64,000 nucleotides of DNA from JANJWP01 sp964482035 (GCA_964482035.1 CAYZVC010000002.1:124001-188000), one strand, 5' to 3'. Positions 1 through 7,976 are shown, counted from the stretch's first letter. The notes: generated by a model not told the origin, from the sequence alone. Made by a program: numbers and translations.

Positions 1-354
1 GTCGAGAACGGCGGATTTCGCGACGATTTCGCGCACGAGGTGTTCGCGAAGGTCTTCCGCGGTCTTTTTCGGACTTCCTGAAGAAACTATGGCTTTCTCA
101 AAATGGTCTTTGGCGAAACCGGTCGTATTCGAAATGACCGTTTTTTCCTTACCCTTGAGTTGGAAGCGTTCCGAGACACCCAAAATGGCATCGGCGTTTC
201 CCGAGGCGATTGCGGCGCGGTGTTCTTTCAAAGCTCCAAGGTCGGTAAAGACCTCTTTCGAGACATATTCCCTGGCCAATGCTTCGAGATTCGCTATCTG
301 GCGTCCGCCGTCGGCCGGACGTTCCGGGGAGTCGATTCCGCTGTTGAGTCTCAT
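1..354 (-). CDS. Partial hypothetical protein (3' end outside window)
   Basis: The reverse strand is open from an ATG at 352-354 to the window edge (118 codons, no stop reached). The protein begins MRLNSGIDSPERPADGG and is rich in Ala, Glu and Lys, with no signal peptide, membrane segment or motif I recognise. The codon usage (GTC, GAA, CTC, ACC) matches the neighbouring genes, and forward frames here give only anomalous proteins, so I take the reverse strand as coding. No Shine-Dalgarno sequence precedes the ATG, as is usual in this window. Function unknown. Confidence 0.6.
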   Translation of the reverse strand, partial: MRLNSGIDSPERPADGGRQIANLEALAREYVSKEVFTDLGALKEHRAAIASGNADAILGVSERFQLKGKEKTVISNTTGFAKDHFEKAIVSSGSPKKTAEDLREHLVREIVAKSAVLD

Positions 355-435
355 CGTGCGTTCGTAAAAGGTAGTTTTTCCTCTCGATTGTACCAGTTTA
401 TTCGCGCTTTGACAAATCCCGAGCACCCCATCGGG

Positions 436-472
436 CACGAAAAACCCCCTTCCTGTGGAGAAGGGGGGTATT
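436..472 (-). terminator. Intrinsic terminator, reverse strand
   Basis: On the reverse strand a C-rich arm, a CACA-type loop and GGAAGGGGG are followed by TTTTT. It ends whatever is transcribed leftward from about 610. Confidence 0.75.
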
Positions 473-612
473 CGAACATTGTCCCGATCGTTGTGATCCT
501 ATTTTGTGTCCCTTTTTTGCATTATTCGATTCGAGTGCCGAAGCGCTCTGCACGTGTTGGCCGACGGGGAGCGGAACGGAGTCCGTCCCTCTCCGCTCGA
601 GCCCAAGGAGCG
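437..612 (-). ncRNA. Candidate small structured RNA
   Basis: About 370 bases between two reverse-strand genes hold no convincing ORF but two separate reverse-strand terminators (677-707 and 436-472). Between them lies a TACAAT -10 box (617-622) and a strong imperfect hairpin at about 566-600 (arms GAGCGGA...ACGG / CCGTTCCGCTC). A transcript of about 170 nt from near 610 to the terminator would be an independent small RNA. The -35 box is poor and I could not match it to SRP, 6S or tmRNA, so its identity is open. Confidence 0.3.
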
Positions 613-676
613 TGTGATTGTAGAGAAAAAATCTGGACCAGATGCACGCAAGGGGAAAATGCCCTCTAAGAATAGC

Positions 677-707
677 AAAAGCCGCCCCGTTTTCAAGGCG
701 GGGCGGC
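677..707 (-). terminator. Intrinsic terminator of the LamG pseudopilin gene
   Basis: Perfect 9-bp GC stem GCCGCCCCG / CGGGGCGGC followed on the reverse strand by TTTT, 23 bases after the TAA of the gene at 730-2034. Confidence 0.8.
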
Positions 708-729
708 CATTTCCGCTTGACGATTCGGA

Positions 730-2034
730 TTACGGGTTGACCCAGGCTCCGGGGGATGAAATCGTTCAGACGTACCCGTTTCAGGAATAATCGGCAAGGG
801 ACGATCCGGCACCTTCTTGAAAATTCCATGCGGCGAGGATTCCGCTTTCGAGCGATCTGTTCGGTCCGCCGGAATAACCTGCCGATATTTCCCCGGAAGT
901 CAGGGCGCGTCAGTAGAAGCGCATTTCCGACATGATGCCGGAGTAATAGTTCGAGCAACTGGATCCCGCCGTGTCCGACCAGCATCAGATTACGAGCCCA
1001 TGGGCACCGTTGTTCGTAAGGGTCCGCGATGCGCTGCCGACGGAATTGCCGTCGACGTAGAACGTGACCGTTCCGTTTTTCGCGCTCACCGTAAGCTGGT
1101 GTATCGTGGAATTGGTCGAAAGACCGTGGTTCGCGGCATCCGTGCCCGCGTAACCGGAACTCGAAGTTTTATCTCCCCGCGCGTAAAGTTGCGTGGAAGT
1201 GAGTCCGAAGAAAGTGTCGTTACCGCCGGCGGTAGTCGCATCGGTTACGAGATAACCGTTACCGACCGAAGCCCAGGTTTCGATGGTGAATTCGCTACTG
1301 TCGGGCAGAAGTTTCGAAAAGGTCACTTTCGTTGAACCGTTGAAGGTGAGCGCCTTGTCTATTACCGGCGTCGATACGGTCGCCGTCGATCCGGCCGAGC
1401 CGTCCATGAGCGCTCATGTCAGTCATTTCGCGGGATCCCGGATGAGTCCGGATACCGATCAGGAGAGGGCGGTGGGGAAGCTTCACGTAACGTTCGCCAT
1501 TCCCGTTGCCGGCGACACCCCCACGACTTGGAACCAGGATCCGGAACGGGGTTTGCCACCGGAAGGGACGGTCCAGTCGAACGCGCCGATTCCGATGGAC
1601 TTCGGATCGTATGCCGCAAGGGCGTCGCCGACGGTTTTCCCAATGCCGGAGAGTTTGAATTTGTCAGGGTTCATCTTCAACCGTGTCCAATCGGGGTTTC
1701 CGGCGGAATAGTTCGTTCCCGCCGCGTTCCAGTCTCATCCCGTGAGCGCGACCGGAGTCCCGTCGACGTACACGATCGCCCCCGAGAGCGCCGCTCCCGT
1801 ATCGTGCACCACGTAGAACCTCGGAGAGTTGTTCGAAATGGCCGCCTCCGATGAAATCGCCGTCTGAACCGACCGGATGTTCGCCTTGATGGCCGAATCC
1901 TTCGCGTCTTGCGAATATCCCGACAATGCCAAAAAACCTATCGTGGCCAAAATCGCCAAAATCGTGATGACGACGATGAGTTCGACGAGAGTGAAAGCGG
2001 AAAGCCCTTTTTTCTTGGATTTTTCGATGAGCAT
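730..2034 (-). CDS. Pseudopilin with C-terminal LamG (concanavalin-like) domain
   Basis: 434 residues when TGA is read as Gly (about ten TGA codons); under the standard code the gene falls into four fragments, all in one frame. Residues 8-35 are a type IV prepilin signal: a basic leader (KSKKKG), then SAFTLVELIVV with Glu at +5 and a long hydrophobic helix. The middle carries pilin-like text and a short DWTVPSGGK segment. From about residue 220 to the end is a LamG-like jelly roll (FTIETWASVG, LTVSAKNGTVTFYVDG, MRFYGRALTSGEI), typical of extracellular carbohydrate or protein binding. It is expected to be cleaved by a prepilin peptidase and assembled into, or capped on, a type IV pilus, presenting the lectin-like domain. 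It has its own promoter at 2064-2091 and a terminator at 677-707. Confidence 0.85.
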
Positions 2035-2063
2035 GGGTCTTCGTTACGTTAACGTTCCGTCGA

Positions 2064-2091
2064 ATGATACCACGAAAAACACGCCTTTCAA
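2064..2091 (-). promoter_or_regulatory. Sigma70-like promoter of LamG pseudopilin
   Basis: Reverse strand TTGAAA (2086-2091), 16-bp spacer, TATCAT (2064-2069). The start codon is at 2034, giving a leader of about 22 nt without Shine-Dalgarno. Confidence 0.7.
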
Positions 2092-2319
2092 CTACGAGAC
2101 CTTCTTGACGAAACAGGTCTTGAGCACGAGGCCTTTCACCTCCGGAATATTGGCTTCGATGAGCTCCGGGTCGTCGGTGAGGCGGATGTTTTTCACCTTG
2201 TGGCCCTTGTTGAGCGTGACTTTGGTTCCGCCGACCTTGAGCGGCTGGGTGAGGAGGACGGTATCGCCGGAAGCGAGGACGTTGCCGTAGGCGTCGACGG
2301 TCTGGGTTTCTTCGAACAT
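2092..2319 (-). CDS. PhnA-like domain protein
   Basis: 75 residues from the ATG at 2319 (an in-frame ATG at 2343 would add eight). The sequence VDAYGNVLASGDTVLL ... GHKVKNIRLTDD ... KGLVLKTCFVKK matches the C-terminal beta-barrel of the PhnA/YjdM family, where the usual pattern is DANGN.L..GD ... G.KVKNIRL ... LK..FVKK. The N-terminal zinc ribbon of full PhnA is missing. PhnA proteins sit near phosphonate genes in some bacteria but their function is not established. It lies 5-30 bases after the stop of the RelA/SpoT gene and may be co-transcribed with it. Ends in TAG. Confidence 0.75.
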   Translation of the reverse strand: MFEETQTVDAYGNVLASGDTVLLTQPLKVGGTKVTLNKGHKVKNIRLTDDPELIEANIPEVKGLVLKTCFVKKVS

Positions 2320-2348
2320 GGGTTGGGAAAAAAATAATGCCAATGTGT

Positions 2349-3425
2349 TTATGGAAGCGAACTTGCCTTGATGTTCATTTTTAAACTAATAGCTTTTACA
2401 ATCAAATCCTTGGCAAGCCCGGGAATCGTTTCGCTATCAAAATCTGATTCATACAAGAAAAACTGCATACCGTTTTCGTCGAATCTCTCAAGCGCAAGAA
2501 CGTAGCATAAGTAGAAGAGCGAAATGCCAATCGGGACATCGAAATGTGGTCATTCCCCGAACCACTCTTTTGCGAACTTTACGATAATATCTTTGTGTGA
2601 TATCAAGGCTTCACGCAACGTCTCGATGTCGGAGATTCCTAGATATCGAAGACCCTTGAGGCTGAAATTCGATTCTCGGTCTATTACTGCCCCAATCCCT
2701 AAGGCAATTTCAGTGTCGATGGATCTAATCAAATTGTCGCTTCACATGAACGAGGCGATTGATATTTCATCAAGGCCAACAGAACGAGGTTCACTGTAGA
2801 TGGTCTTTTTCAATAAGTGTTTATAAGCTTCCGTTTCCTCATGTATTCGGGTGAATTCTTGGTCTGCAAGTTCCAAGACCCCCGCTAATCTTGTAAATTT
2901 TCTTTCAATATGTGGAGGTACGCTCGTTGACCCTTTATATCCTAAATCGTGCTCCATTTCCGCCCACGCATGTTGAAGTATTGAGCGAATTTGTATCTCC
3001 ACCTTCAGCCCCTCGTAGTTTCGATATTCAGAAAGACAAGTTCTGGATCCAGAAAGACTTACTACTTTATGTACTGATCTATATCCGAATTCTTTAGGTT
3101 TTAACTGAGCTCATTTGTCTGCCGAGTTATCTGTATCCACGTTAAACTCTTCGTCTAAAATATCCTGTATTTTAGAAATATCGTCCTCGAAGTAAGTAAT
3201 TATGCGAACCCCCACAATGTCGGTAACATCCTCTATTTGCTCATACGTTTTAGTAGGATTTTTGATTTTTCATTCTAGGCTTTCCTGCGTTTTCACTCTT
3301 GAAGTTATATCGTGGATCTTCACCGATGCTTGTTCGAGCAATTCTCATAAAAGTTTTTCGAGTTTTGAAGCGAATCACGAATACAGGGGGAGATTGTCAT
3401 TATAGTCGCTTATTATTTGGTTCAT
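2349..3425 (-). CDS. RelA/SpoT-domain (p)ppGpp synthetase-like protein
   Basis: 358 residues with TGA as Gly. The catalytic synthetase signature is complete: ATP-binding TSRVKTQESLEGKI (41-54), IEDVTDIVGVRI (64-75) with the metal Asp, FGYRSVHKV (113-121), and VEIQIRSILQHAWAEMEHDL (142-161). There is no HD hydrolase domain before it and no TGS/ACT after it, so this is a stand-alone alarmone-type synthetase with a C-terminal extension of about 190 residues that I do not recognise. The region is clearly more AT-rich than its flanks, suggesting transfer. Stand-alone synthetases serve stress signalling, but many longer ones (toxSAS, CapRel) are toxins or phage-defence proteins that make ppApp or pyrophosphorylate tRNA. 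No separate antitoxin is obvious, although the PhnA-like gene follows directly. Start ATG 3425 is the only one near the open-frame limit. Confidence 0.85.
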
Positions 3426-3516
3426 TTTATCGAAATGCTTAACCGATAATCGGGAAATGAAATCTCGCGAACATTAGCGCACTTTCCATAGAACGCAAAG
3501 GTAGGCTATTTATTTG

Positions 3517-3642
3517 ATGACATGGGATTCTTTCCTCCTCGCTTCCGCTCGTCGGAACGCCTTGCCACGGAAAGCCGCTTCGGCGGCTTTCTTCCCGTCT
3601 CGCGAGGCTCGACGGTGTGGCGGCGGTTTCGAATCCCGTCAT
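3517..3642 (-). repeat. Structured repeat family B, copy 1 (next to tRNA-Ser)
   Basis: About 125 bp on the reverse strand, immediately beyond the terminator that follows tRNA-Ser. Outer arms pair with a 2-nt bulge (3631-3642 with 3517-3530). Inside are three hairpins, including AAAGCCGC CGAA GCGGCTTT. The same element recurs at 40561-40679 beside tRNA-Pro, with the central hairpin nearly identical while the outer arm (GGGATTC/GAATCCC here, GGGACTC/GAGTCCC there) changes on both sides. No ORF is credible. Confidence 0.75.
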
Positions 3643-3659
3643 ATCCCTCTCGAACAACT

Positions 3660-3687
3660 AAAAACTCCCGCTTTCACGGGAGTTTTT
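3660..3687 (-). terminator. Terminator of the tRNA-Leu/tRNA-Ser transcript
   Basis: AAAAACTCCCG / CGGGAGTTTTT hairpin nine bases beyond the CCA end of tRNA-Ser. It is symmetrical and could work both ways. Confidence 0.75.
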
Positions 3688-3696
3688 CATTGTTCA

Positions 3697-3787
3697 TGGC
3701 GGAGAGGGGGGGATTCGAACCCCCGATGCCGGAGACCGGCATACCAGATTTCGAGTCTGGCGCATTCGACCACTCTGCCACCTCTCC
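3697..3787 (-). tRNA. tRNA-Ser (anticodon CGA)
   Basis: 91 nt including encoded CCA. Acceptor GGAGAGG pairs with CCTCTCC. The anticodon arm CCAGACTCGAAATCTGG has CGA in the loop. A long variable arm (about 16 nt, GGTCTCC-type) confirms a class II tRNA, and the T arm GGGGGTTCGAATCCCCC is perfect. It reads UCG codons. It lies downstream of tRNA-Leu on the same strand. Confidence 0.93.
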
Positions 3788-3824
3788 AAGGTGTGGGCTG
3801 GTCAACCCGGCGTATCGGCTTATT

Positions 3825-3911
3825 TGGTGCCCCAAGCGGGAATCGAACCCGCACTCCGTTGCCGGAAAAGGATTTTGAGTCCTTCGCGTCTACCAATTCC
3901 GCCATCAGGGC
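3825..3911 (-). tRNA. tRNA-Leu (anticodon CAA)
   Basis: 87 nt including encoded CCA. Acceptor GCCCTGA pairs with TTGGGGC through G-T pairs. D arm GGCGGAATTGGTAGACGC is typical for Leu. Anticodon loop CTCAAAA gives CAA (reads UUG). A long variable arm and T arm GCGGGTTCGATTCCCGC follow. Likely co-transcribed with tRNA-Ser from 3947-3974. Confidence 0.93.
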
Positions 3912-3946
3912 GCGGTTTTCCCTTCCTTGCGGAAAAGAGCGTGGAG

Positions 3947-3974
3947 AGGTTAATAAAAAACGGTCGAAAGTCAA
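3947..3974 (-). promoter_or_regulatory. Promoter of tRNA-Leu/tRNA-Ser
   Basis: Reverse strand TTGACT (3969-3974), 16-bp spacer, TAACCT (3947-3952), about 35 bases before the tRNA-Leu 5' end. It is arranged back-to-back with the prfA promoter. Confidence 0.5.
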
Positions 3975-3979
3975 AACAA

Positions 3980-4008
3980 TTGGACTGTAGCGGTCTTTCG
4001 CGTACAAT
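3980..4008 (+). promoter_or_regulatory. Promoter of prfA
   Basis: TTGGAC (3980-3985), 17-bp spacer, TACAAT (4003-4008); the start codon follows 65 bases later. Confidence 0.7.
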
Positions 4009-4072
4009 CCGCCACGTTTTCGCGCGCCTTTCCAGAGCGCGCATGCCTAGGAAATTTTTTTAAGAAAGACCC

Positions 4073-5155
4073 ATGAAATTCAATCTCGACAACGTCGTCG
4101 ACGAATACAAGTCCATCGAAAACGAGCTCAGCACCGACGCCTCGATTTTTACCGACCCCGCCCGTCTGAAGAAGGTGATGCGCCGCAAGAAGTCGCTCGA
4201 AAAGACCGTCGAACTCTACGGTCAGTACAAGACCGCCTACGCGAACCTCGACGAAGCCAAAGAAATCCTCGCGACCGAAAAGGATGCCGAGATGATCATG
4301 ATGGCTAAGGAGCAACTTGCCGAATCCGAAGCGAAAATCCCGCAGCTCGAAGAGGAGCTCAAGATCGAACTTCTTCCCAAGGATCCCAACGACGACAAGA
4401 ACATCATCTTGGAAGTCCGCGCCGGAGCCGGCGGCGACGAAGCCGCGCTTTTCGCGCGCGAACTCGCGAACGCCTACATGAACTTCGCCAAAGAACAGGG
4501 ATTCGGGCTCGAAATCATGGACGAAAACGCCAGCGAAGTCGGAGGTATCAAAGAAATGATCATGAAGGTTTCCGGATCTGGGGCCTATTCCAAGTTCAAA
4601 TACGAAGCCGGAACCCACCGCGTACAGCGCATCCCCGAAACCGAAGCCAAGGGCCGCGTGCACACCTCTACCGTCACTGTCGCCGTATTGCCCGAAGTCG
4701 AAGCCCTCGAGGTCGAAATCCGCGACGAGGACATCGACATCATGGCCTGCCGCGCGTCCGGCGCCGGAGGACAGAAGGTCAACAAGACCGACTCCGCCAT
4801 CCGTGTTTTCCACCGTCCTACCGGCATAGCGGTAGAATGTCAGGACGAACGTTCGCAAATCCAGAACAAGATGAAGGCGCTCGAAATCCTCCGTGCCCGC
4901 ATCTACGCGATGGAAGAAGAGAAACGCAACGCCGAACAGGGCGCCAAGCGCCTCTCGCAGGTAGGAACCGGCGAACGCGCCGAAAAAATCCGCACCTACA
5001 ACTTCCCGCAGGACCGCATCACCGACCACCGCATCGGCGAAAATTTCTCGAACATCCCGGTCGTCATGATGGGCAAGCTCGGCCACATCGTCGATGCGCT
5101 CGCCGTAGCCGACCAGACCCAGCTTTTGGAGCAAACCGCAGGACATCACGAATAA
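4073..5155 (+). CDS. prfA: Peptide chain release factor 1 (RF1)
   Basis: 360 residues, normal length for RF1. RF1 recognises UAA and UAG in the ribosomal A site and triggers hydrolysis of peptidyl-tRNA. Visible are the N-terminal helical domain, the codon-recognition region (THRVQRIPETEAKGRVHTS, PET at the PxT position), and the GGQ catalytic loop in RASGAGGQKVNKTDSAIRV, then the conserved ERSQIQNK and DHRIG segments. There are no internal TGA codons. The context fits a code-25 organism: RF1 suffices, and RF2, which would terminate at UGA, should be absent (family knowledge; not testable from one window). Own promoter and terminator; stop TAA. Confidence 0.97.
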   Translation: MKFNLDNVVDEYKSIENELSTDASIFTDPARLKKVMRRKKSLEKTVELYGQYKTAYANLDEAKEILATEKDAEMIMMAKEQLAESEAKIPQLEEELKIELLPKDPNDDKNIILEVRAGAGGDEAALFARELANAYMNFAKEQGFGLEIMDENASEVGGIKEMIMKVSGSGAYSKFKYEAGTHRVQRIPETEAKGRVHTSTVTVAVLPEVEALEVEIRDEDIDIMACRASGAGGQKVNKTDSAIRVFHRPTGIAVECQDERSQIQNKMKALEILRARIYAMEEEKRNAEQGAKRLSQVGTGERAEKIRTYNFPQDRITDHRIGENFSNIPVVMMGKLGHIVDALAVADQTQLLEQTAGHHE

Positions 5156-5171
5156 TAAAGCGTCCAAAAGG

Positions 5172-5196
5172 CGGGGGTTATGCCCTCGTCTTTTTT
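5172..5196 (+). terminator. Terminator of prfA
   Basis: CGGGGG / CCCTCG stem with a 5-nt loop followed by TCTTTTTT. It overlaps the 3' end of the convergent cysE gene, whose TAA lies in the loop. Confidence 0.6.
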
Positions 5197-5681
5197 ATGA
5201 CCGCGGGATTTCCCGCCACTGTCGACCCTGATGGAACGTCTTCGAGGACGACCGAATTGGCTCAGATTTTCACGTCGTCGCCAATGGATATGGGTCAGAG
5301 GATTTTCGCTCACGCGCCGATGAACGAGTTTTTTCCGATGGTAGGGTGGCGTTTTCCAGAATCTTTCCCCGTTCATCAAAGGGTCACTTCGTGGAAAAGC
5401 ACGAACCCGTCGCCGAGTTCGGCCGTTTCTCAGATGACGACCGACATGCCGTGGTCGATGAATCCGCCGTTGCCGAGTTTCGCTCCCGGGTGGATGTCGA
5501 TTCCAGTGATGATGCGCGACACCATGTTGACCACGCGCGCCATGAAACGAAATTTTTTCAGGTAGAGCGGATGGGCTACGTGCTTATGGAGGGCGATCGC
5601 ATGAAGTCAGGGGTAGAGGTACGGTTCGAATCATCGGGCGGCGGGGTCTTTATCACGGATGGCTTGGATTTCGGATTTCAT
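5178..5681 (-). CDS. cysE: Serine O-acetyltransferase (short CysE/EpsC type)
   Basis: 167 residues with seven TGA codons read as Gly. It transfers acetyl from acetyl-CoA to serine, giving O-acetylserine for cysteine synthesis. The left-handed beta-helix signature is unmistakable: VVNMVSRIITGIDIHPGAKL, IDHGMSVVIGETAELGDG, then EVTLGGTGKDSGKRHPTIG, where three of the glycines are TGA, then GDDVKIGANSVVLEDVPSG and VAGNPA. Catalytic His and Asp of the IDHG motif are present. Length matches the short EpsC form without the large N-terminal domain. Start ATG 5681 (MKSEIQAIRDKDPAA) is the first in frame. Convergent with prfA; no cysteine synthase is nearby. Confidence 0.95.
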
Positions 5682-5701
5682 ATTCGAATTGGATGAGGGG
5701 C

Positions 5702-5734
5702 AAAAAAATCCGCATTTCCAGAACGGGAATGCGG
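5702..5734 (-). terminator. Terminator downstream of the 5759-5848 mini-ORF
   Basis: CCGCATT / AATGCGG hairpin followed on the reverse strand by ATTTTTTT. Confidence 0.75.
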
Positions 5735-5758
5735 AACGATGGGGTATTCGGGAGGTGT

Positions 5759-5848
5759 TTATTCGCCGGTACGGCAACAACGCCCGGAATTTCGTTCCGG
5801 AGCGGGACAACAGGTTGCTAAGAAGCTGTGAGGTACCATGGATTTCAT
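5759..5848 (-). CDS. Candidate leaderless cysteine-rich micropeptide (29 aa), or small RNA
   Basis: A near-consensus promoter (5855-5882) predicts a transcription start at about 5848, exactly the A of an ATG. The ORF encodes 29 residues with two CC pairs (MKSMVPHSF ... TCCPAPERNSGRCC) and ends in TAA 25 bases before a terminator hairpin. A stable hairpin (CCGGAA CGAAA TTCCGG) lies inside. The whole unit is about 147 nt between pilC and cysE. It could be a leaderless peptide gene or a structured small RNA in which the ORF is chance. I do not recognise a family. Confidence 0.35.
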   Translation of the reverse strand: MKSMVPHSFLATCCPAPERNSGRCCRTGE

Positions 5849-5854
5849 GACGTT

Positions 5855-5882
5855 ACGATACTTGTGCCAGGTGTTTTGTCAA
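5855..5882 (-). promoter_or_regulatory. Promoter of the 5702-5848 small transcript
   Basis: Reverse strand TTGACA (5877-5882), 16-bp spacer, TATCGT (5855-5860). Confidence 0.6.
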
Positions 5883-5892
5883 ACGTCCGGGG

Positions 5893-7149
5893 TTACCTCA
5901 CCACGTTGACCATGTTGAAGAACGGCAGCATGATGGCCATGACGATGGTTCCCACGACGCCTCAGACCACCAGGATGACGGCGGGTTCGAGCATGCTGGA
6001 GAGGTTTTTGACGAGCGAATCGATTTCGCGATTGTAGCGCACCGCGGCCTTGTCGAGCATTTTCGCGAGCGTGCCCGTCTGTTCGCCGACTTTTACCGCA
6101 GTGGAAAGCTCGATGGGGAAACATTCGATTTTCCGAAGGAACGCCGCCTCTTCGGCGGGAGCGATGGGTTCGCCGCGGATTTTTTTCTCGGTATATTCGC
6201 CGCCCATGCTGGCCGAAAGCGGTTTTCCGGTTTTGACGTCTTCAAGGAGGGCGTCGATTTCCGTTTCGTAGTACCGGTTTCAGAGGCCGCTTTTCACGAT
6301 GCCGAGCGCCCGGTTGATGACGATGCCGCTCGTCAGGAGTGAGGCGAGGAATTCGCAGTACGAAACGAGGATTTTCTTGCGGAGTATGGTTCCGAATACC
6401 GGAATCCTGAGCACCATTTCGTCGAACTGCAAGCGGATGGACGGGTTTCTGAGCGCAATGGGAATCGTGGTCGCCGCAAGGAAGCCGAAAACGAGCAGGA
6501 GGATGCCGTACCCGCGTAAAAACCGGCTCGTCCAGATGACGGCGTTGGTAAGGGCGGGGAGGTTGGCGTGCGCTTCGCGGTATATGCCTTCGATCTTTGG
6601 TACGACGTAGGTCATGATGACCGTAATCATGGCGACGGCGATCACTGCGATGGCGATGGGATAGACGAGCGCCTGTCGGACTTTTCGGGAGAGTTCGAGA
6701 CTCTTTTCCTCGCGCTCGGTGACGATTTCCAGGACGCGGCCGATTTTCCCCGTCGCTTCGCCCATTTCGAACATCGCGACGTCGAAAGTCGAAAAAACGT
6801 TCGGGAGGTTCGCGGCCGTTTTCGCCATGTTGGCGCCGCCTTCGATTTCGCGCTTGAGAAAGAGCGCCAGCGAACGGAGTTTCTCGTTGCGCGACTGGAA
6901 GTAGATGATCTGCAACGCCCGAACGATGGGGATTCCCGCGTTCACGAGGCTGCCGAACGCGTCGAGGAAGAAGATTTTGTCGGTCCTCGCGAGATTCAGT
7001 TTTTCCGCGGAGAAATTCTTCGCTACCACGAACAGCGCCTTTTTCGCGAGACCGGCCTCCGTTTTCGGTGAAAAACCCACCGGTTTCCCAGCCGGGGTTT
7101 CCGGGGTTTCGACCCCTATGTCCGGAATGTCTCGCGAGATGGGTTCCAA
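5893..7149 (-). CDS. pilC: Type IV pilus / type II secretion inner-membrane platform protein PilC (GspF)
   Basis: About 418 residues with two TGA-Gly codons (6280, 5962). P PilC/GspF proteins form the inner-membrane platform on which the assembly ATPase acts. Two repeated GspF domains are visible: KIFFLDAFGSLVNAGIPIVR ... MAKTAANLPNVFS ... MFEMGEATGKIGRVLEIV, then a second copy ILVSYCEFLASLLTSGIVIN ... ELSTAVKVGEQTGTLAKMLD. Transmembrane stretches (IAIAVIAVAMITVIMTYVV; LLLVFGFLAATTIPIAL) and the C-terminal LEPAVILVVGGVVG helix are typical. The start is uncertain: TTG 7149 is the nearest standard start, but a good GGAGG at 7180-7184 points to a start near 7167, where only ATC is in frame. No pilB, pilT or pilM is adjacent; pilin genes are at 730, 24797 and 24940. 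Confidence 0.9.
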
Positions 7150-7207
7150 AGTTCGTTTTTTTCGGATTTGATGCGCTTTCCTCCAGTCTAGCACACCGCC
7201 GAAAAAT

Positions 7208-7235
7208 TTGCAAAACGCGCGGGAACGGATACGAT
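7208..7235 (+). promoter_or_regulatory. Promoter of the Hsp20-rsmA operon
   Basis: TTGCAA (7208-7213), 16-bp spacer, TACGAT (7230-7235), 31 bases before the first start codon. Confidence 0.5.
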
Positions 7236-7266
7236 TCCGTTTGATTTTTCCACGTTTTTCCGCCCC

Positions 7267-7698
7267 ATGTTCAAGCTCTTCAATATCGGACATCACGACG
7301 AACATTCCGACGAAATCGACGTGCACCACGACGACCACGGCGAACATTCGGTCGAAGAAGACGTCGGACAGGTCGCCCTCGACATCCTCGACCAGGACGA
7401 CGCCATCGTCATCGTCGCTCCGCTTGCCGGCATCCCGATCGACGGCATCGACGTCGCGGTGACCCGCAACGTGCTCACCGTTTCCGGCGAACGCGTTCGC
7501 CCCGACATCTACGTAGACTCCGGCAGGCTCCTCGTCGAAGAATGCTTCTTCGGCCCGTTCCAGCGCTCGGTCGTACTCCCGGAAAACCTCCAGTTCAACA
7601 AGATCAGCGCGACCATGGAGAACAATCTCCTCGTCATCCGCGTTCCTAAAATCCACCTCCCTTCCAAATCCGTGAAGATTAACAAGCTCGAATCGTAA
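7267..7698 (+). CDS. Small heat-shock protein, Hsp20/alpha-crystallin family
   Basis: 143 residues, usual length. Holdase chaperone that binds unfolding proteins without ATP. Residues 1-35 are a His/Asp/Glu-rich N-terminal arm (HHDEHSDEIDVHHDDH). The alpha-crystallin domain follows: DAIVIVAPLAGIPIDGIDVA (start of strand 2), VLTVSGER, and LVEECFFGPFQRSVVLPENL, the most conserved part (fG.F.R...LP). It continues MENNLLVIRVPK, matching the G.L.v.vpK end. No C-terminal IxI motif is obvious apart from KSVKINKL. First gene of a four-gene run to rsmA with gaps of 2-8 bases. No internal TGA. Stop TAA. Confidence 0.92.
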   Translation: MFKLFNIGHHDEHSDEIDVHHDDHGEHSVEEDVGQVALDILDQDDAIVIVAPLAGIPIDGIDVAVTRNVLTVSGERVRPDIYVDSGRLLVEECFFGPFQRSVVLPENLQFNKISATMENNLLVIRVPKIHLPSKSVKINKLES

Positions 7699-7700
7699 CC

Positions 7701-7973
7701 GTGGAATCCAAGAATCCCCAGAAAATCGCCCACCGCTCCATCCGGAAAGTCGACGCCGTCGTCACCGGCATGATTTTGTGAGGAATCGTCGCGTCAATCT
7801 ACGGTCTCGGGAAAGAAAGCCACCGCCACGGTGACATTCCGGCTTCCAAAATGACGGAAATCCGCGAAGGCAAGGTTCCGTTTTCGGAAATCGTCAAAAT
7901 GCTCGTATTCGGAGTTCCCAAAGAAAAACCCACACTCACGTCCAGAATCCTCTCGTTTTTCCGTAAACGCTAG
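7701..7973 (+). CDS. Small single-pass membrane protein
   Basis: 90 residues starting at GTG 7701, two bases after the Hsp20 stop. Residues 1-18 are basic and soluble; AVVTGMILGGIVASIYGLG (19-37, first Gly of GG encoded by TGA) is one membrane helix; the rest is a basic cytoplasmic-type tail ending ILSFFRKR. No known domain. Tight spacing places it in the Hsp20-rsmA operon. The in-frame TGA makes it invisible under the standard code. Stop TAG. Confidence 0.7.
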
Positions 7974-7976
7974 CGC

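Noticed and set aside
3522..4063. ORFs such as MAERGGFEPPMPE over the tRNA genes
   Set aside because: Typical antisense reading of tRNA-Ser/Leu T arms; no protein evidence.
3971..5167. 398-codon open frame antisense to prfA
   Set aside because: Shadow of a GC-rich gene; composition (Phe/Val/Asp-rich) is unnatural and prfA on the other strand is unmistakable.
5702..5882. SRP RNA or tmRNA
   Set aside because: No GGAAGCAGCC-type SRP apical motif, no tRNA-like domain and only about 147 nt.
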